From: B69-G16 sp964501905
Lineage (GTDB): Archaea; Thermoproteota; Thermoprotei; Thermofilales; B69-G16
DNA: 64,000 nt
Direction: 5' to 3'
NCBI GenBank assembly: GCA_964501905.1
Contig: CAZCTW010000003.1
Coordinates: 62,001-126,000, forward strand
Every line of letters begins with the position of its first letter. The first letter of the stretch is position 1. Of this stretch, positions 62,306 through 64,000 are shown one piece after another. The notes under the pieces are model-generated. The model did not search any database. It saw only the letters and a program-made list of their open reading frames with translations, and was not told the origin of the DNA. Made by a program: the position numbers and the translations under genes.

Positions 62306-63304
62306 GTGGATGATCGCAGCAATACTATAGTTAAAGCTAAATTTAATTTGGGCTTTATGCCTAAAATTAGTGGAATGGATTTAGATCTGTTAAAATTGCC
62401 GCCTAAAACATTGAAAAAGTTAAAGAAAGCCGGTTTTACGACAGCTGAATCTATAGCTTTTATGCCGGAATACTTCCTAGCCGAGAGAATAGGAATCTCT
62501 AAAGAAAAAATATTAGAGATAAGGGAGAAAGTCCTAAGGAATGCAAAGCCCCAGGTTGTAACGGCGTTAAAATATCTTCGAGAAAGGAGGAGTAAAGTAA
62601 GGTATTTAACTACTGGTTGTCGTTGTTTGGATGATTTGCTTGGTGGCGGTGTTGAGACTGGTGCTGTTACGGAGTTTGTAGGCGAGTTTGGCACTGGCAA
62701 GACGCAGATAGCTCACCAGCTGTCTGTTACTGTACAGCTTTCCAGCGAGGAAGGCGGATTAGAAGCTAAAGCAGTTTACATAGATACAGAAGGTACTTTC
62801 AGGCCTGAACGCATAATGCAAATAGCAGAGTATAGAGGCCTAAACCCTCAACAAACACTAGAAAACATACTCTACGCAAGAACATACACAAGCGAACAGC
62901 AGATATTTGCTGTTAAGGCTTTGAGGAAATTATTGGAGCGGGAGAGAGTAGGGCTCATCGTCGTCGATAGTGTGGTGGCGCATTTCAGATCGGAGTATGT
63001 GGGGGATGAGGTTTTTGTTAGACAGAGGCTTCTCGCTAAGCATTTAAGAGATCTCATTACGTTGGCGGAGGAGTATAACGTAGCCGTTGTAGTCACGAAC
63101 CACGTCTTAACCGTGCCGGAAACCTTTATAGGAAACCCCTTGAAGCCTGTCGGGGGGAACGTGTTAGCCCATGGGTGCGCTCATAGGGTGTGGCTTAGGA
63201 GGATAGACGAGAAGCGATGGGCGGCTCGGCTCTTTGATTCTCCTTCAAATCCTGAGGCCGAGGTTGTGTATACTATATCTAGGGAGGGGGTAATAGATTA
63301 TTAA
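62306..63304 (+). CDS. radA: DNA repair and recombination protein RadA
   Basis: RecA/Rad51-family recombinase that forms filaments on single-stranded DNA and drives strand exchange. The 332-residue chain has the N-terminal helix-hairpin-helix domain (LPPKTLKKLKKAGFTTAESIAF near 30), an oligomerisation linker, and the ATPase core with TTGCRCLDDLLGGGVETGAV, Walker A GEFGTGKTQ near 130 and Walker B VGLIVVDSVVAH near 213. The GTG at 62306 lies about 27 bases after a CTTTAAA TATA box, so it is probably leaderless. Bases 62607-62900 are identical to a stretch in the following paralogue. Confidence 0.96.
   Translation: MDDRSNTIVKAKFNLGFMPKISGMDLDLLKLPPKTLKKLKKAGFTTAESIAFMPEYFLAERIGISKEKILEIREKVLRNAKPQVVTALKYLRERRSKVRYLTTGCRCLDDLLGGGVETGAVTEFVGEFGTGKTQIAHQLSVTVQLSSEEGGLEAKAVYIDTEGTFRPERIMQIAEYRGLNPQQTLENILYARTYTSEQQIFAVKALRKLLERERVGLIVVDSVVAHFRSEYVGDEVFVRQRLLAKHLRDLITLAEEYNVAVVVTNHVLTVPETFIGNPLKPVGGNVLAHGCAHRVWLRRIDEKRWAARLFDSPSNPEAEVVYTISREGVIDY
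62607..62900 (+). repeat. 294-base exact duplicate, copy 1 (inside radA)
   Basis: Bases 62607-62900 match 63466-63759 without a single difference, at a constant offset of 859. The block covers about 98 codons of the ATPase core from the TTGCRC segment through Walker A to RTYTSEQ. Just outside it the two genes differ strongly at both the nucleotide and protein level. Read directly from the sequence. Confidence 0.95.
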
Positions 63305-63305
63305 G

Positions 63306-64000
63306 GTGGATCTGGATAGAGAATTTCTATATCTCCTAGCTTTGCTTTTAAATTCTGAGCAAATAGCGGCGCTGTTCGAGATTTCCTTCCAGGACGCGGA
63401 GAGAATTAGAAGAGAAGCTTTAAAGGAATATCAGGCTCGCTTACGAAAGCATGAGTCTAGAAGGCTAACTACTGGTTGTCGTTGTTTGGATGATTTGCTT
63501 GGTGGCGGTGTTGAGACTGGTGCTGTTACGGAGTTTGTAGGCGAGTTTGGCACTGGCAAGACGCAGATAGCTCACCAGCTGTCTGTTACTGTACAGCTTT
63601 CCAGCGAGGAAGGCGGATTAGAAGCTAAAGCAGTTTACATAGATACAGAAGGTACTTTCAGGCCTGAACGCATAATGCAAATAGCAGAGTATAGAGGCCT
63701 AAACCCTCAACAAACACTAGAAAACATACTCTACGCAAGAACATACACAAGCGAACAGCTGTTGGCGGTCATGAATAAGATAAGTAATGGTTTTTTTGAA
63801 AATATCGGGTTAGTGATAGTAGACGCGTTGACGGGGCTACACCTAGACGCGTACTCCGATGAAGAAAGAAGGGTTTACGAATCTCTGCTGCTTCGGCAGA
63901 TGTTTAAGCTGTCTGAGTGGGCTGTAAGGGAAAAGGCTGCGGTAGTGGTTACTAATAGATGTTTTAAGCGTGATGAAAAACTTAAAGTATTAGGAGATCC
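63306..64000 (+). CDS. RadA-like paralogue, truncated by the window end
   Basis: Begins at GTG 63306, one base after the radA stop, with a purine-rich ribosome site (GGGAGGGGG) inside radA, and remains open to the window edge. The first 53 residues (MDLDREFLYLLALLLNSEQ...) replace the helix-hairpin-helix domain with a different short helical region. Residues 54-151 are the part identical to RadA, including Walker A. After that the sequence is clearly divergent: NIGLVIVDALTGLHLDAY replaces the Walker B segment, and AVVVTNRCFKRDEK replaces the RadA loop 2 region. It is a RadA/RadB-like paralogue, perhaps a mediator rather than a strand-exchange enzyme; that is inference. Only 231 residues are seen. 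Confidence 0.85.
   Translation, partial: MDLDREFLYLLALLLNSEQIAALFEISFQDAERIRREALKEYQARLRKHESRRLTTGCRCLDDLLGGGVETGAVTEFVGEFGTGKTQIAHQLSVTVQLSSEEGGLEAKAVYIDTEGTFRPERIMQIAEYRGLNPQQTLENILYARTYTSEQLLAVMNKISNGFFENIGLVIVDALTGLHLDAYSDEERRVYESLLLRQMFKLSEWAVREKAAVVVTNRCFKRDEKLKVLGD
63466..63759 (+). repeat. 294-base exact duplicate, copy 2 (inside the radA paralogue)
   Basis: Second copy of the block described at 62607-62900, in the same orientation and reading frame. Boundaries: the base before is C here and T in copy 1; the base after is T here and A in copy 1. Since the third codon positions are identical too, recent sequence transfer rather than protein selection explains the match. Confidence 0.95.

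Overview
The window is a densely packed archaeal chromosome segment from a thermophile or hyperthermophile, most likely of the TACK/Thermoproteota side. The evidence is a full-length reverse gyrase, ribosomal proteins L13e, L15e, S6e and L37Ae, exosome subunits Rrp4/41/42, a proteasome alpha subunit, aIF2-gamma, TmcA, an archaeal-type methionine adenosyltransferase, RadA, NucS and a Cdc48 ATPase. A+T content is moderate to high. TTG and GTG starts are common, and several genes look leaderless, with a TATA-like box about 25-30 bases upstream of the start. No tRNA, rRNA, CRISPR array or insertion sequence was found. The genus cannot be named from what is visible.

Layout. 0.05-1.85 kb: adenylate kinase, an unknown protein and a GPN GTPase. 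1.85-10.2 kb (minus strand): the archaeal exosome/proteasome/RNase P superoperon (L15e, COG1325 protein, Rpp30, Pop5, Sua5-like, DUF4870, PsmA, SBDS, Rrp4, Rrp41, Rrp42, L37Ae, Brix). 10.3-18.8 kb: S6e, aIF2-gamma, two coiled-coil proteins, then a tRNA block (Pth2, TruD, TmcA). 18.8-23.6 kb: a barrel-ferredoxin oxidoreductase and reverse gyrase. 23.7-28.5 kb (minus): a decaying accessory island holding modular unknown proteins, a PD-(D/E)XK-like gene with an in-frame TGA, and a large exported protein broken by one TGA and two frameshifts. 28.8-33.4 kb: ValRS, a UbiA-type prenyltransferase and enolase. 33.5-38.1 kb: a C/D box sRNA candidate and an ABC/FtsX-type system with an exported coiled-coil protein. 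38.1-44.8 kb: an M48 protease, a nucleoside phosphorylase, an SPFH/zinc-ribbon pair, Cdc48 and a DRG-type GTPase. 44.9-56.6 kb: membrane proteins, L13e, an HD hydrolase, an Sm-like protein, MAT, DUF460, Rio2, a second C/D sRNA candidate, a phosphoesterase, a nuclease, a HAD phosphatase, NucS and a methyltransferase. 56.8-62.2 kb: one 1791-residue surface protein. 62.3-64 kb: RadA followed directly by a RadA-like paralogue that runs off the window.

Most of the window is core information processing: RNA degradation and maturation, tRNA modification, translation initiation and DNA repair. The unusual signals are (1) a 294-base stretch that is base-for-base identical between radA and the adjacent divergent paralogue, which looks like recent gene conversion; (2) two C/D box sRNA candidates with the same atypical internal D'/C' boxes; (3) the degraded island beside reverse gyrase; and (4) blocks of a few hundred bases in which the plus strand switches sharply between A+C-rich and G+T-rich, including inside intact genes.
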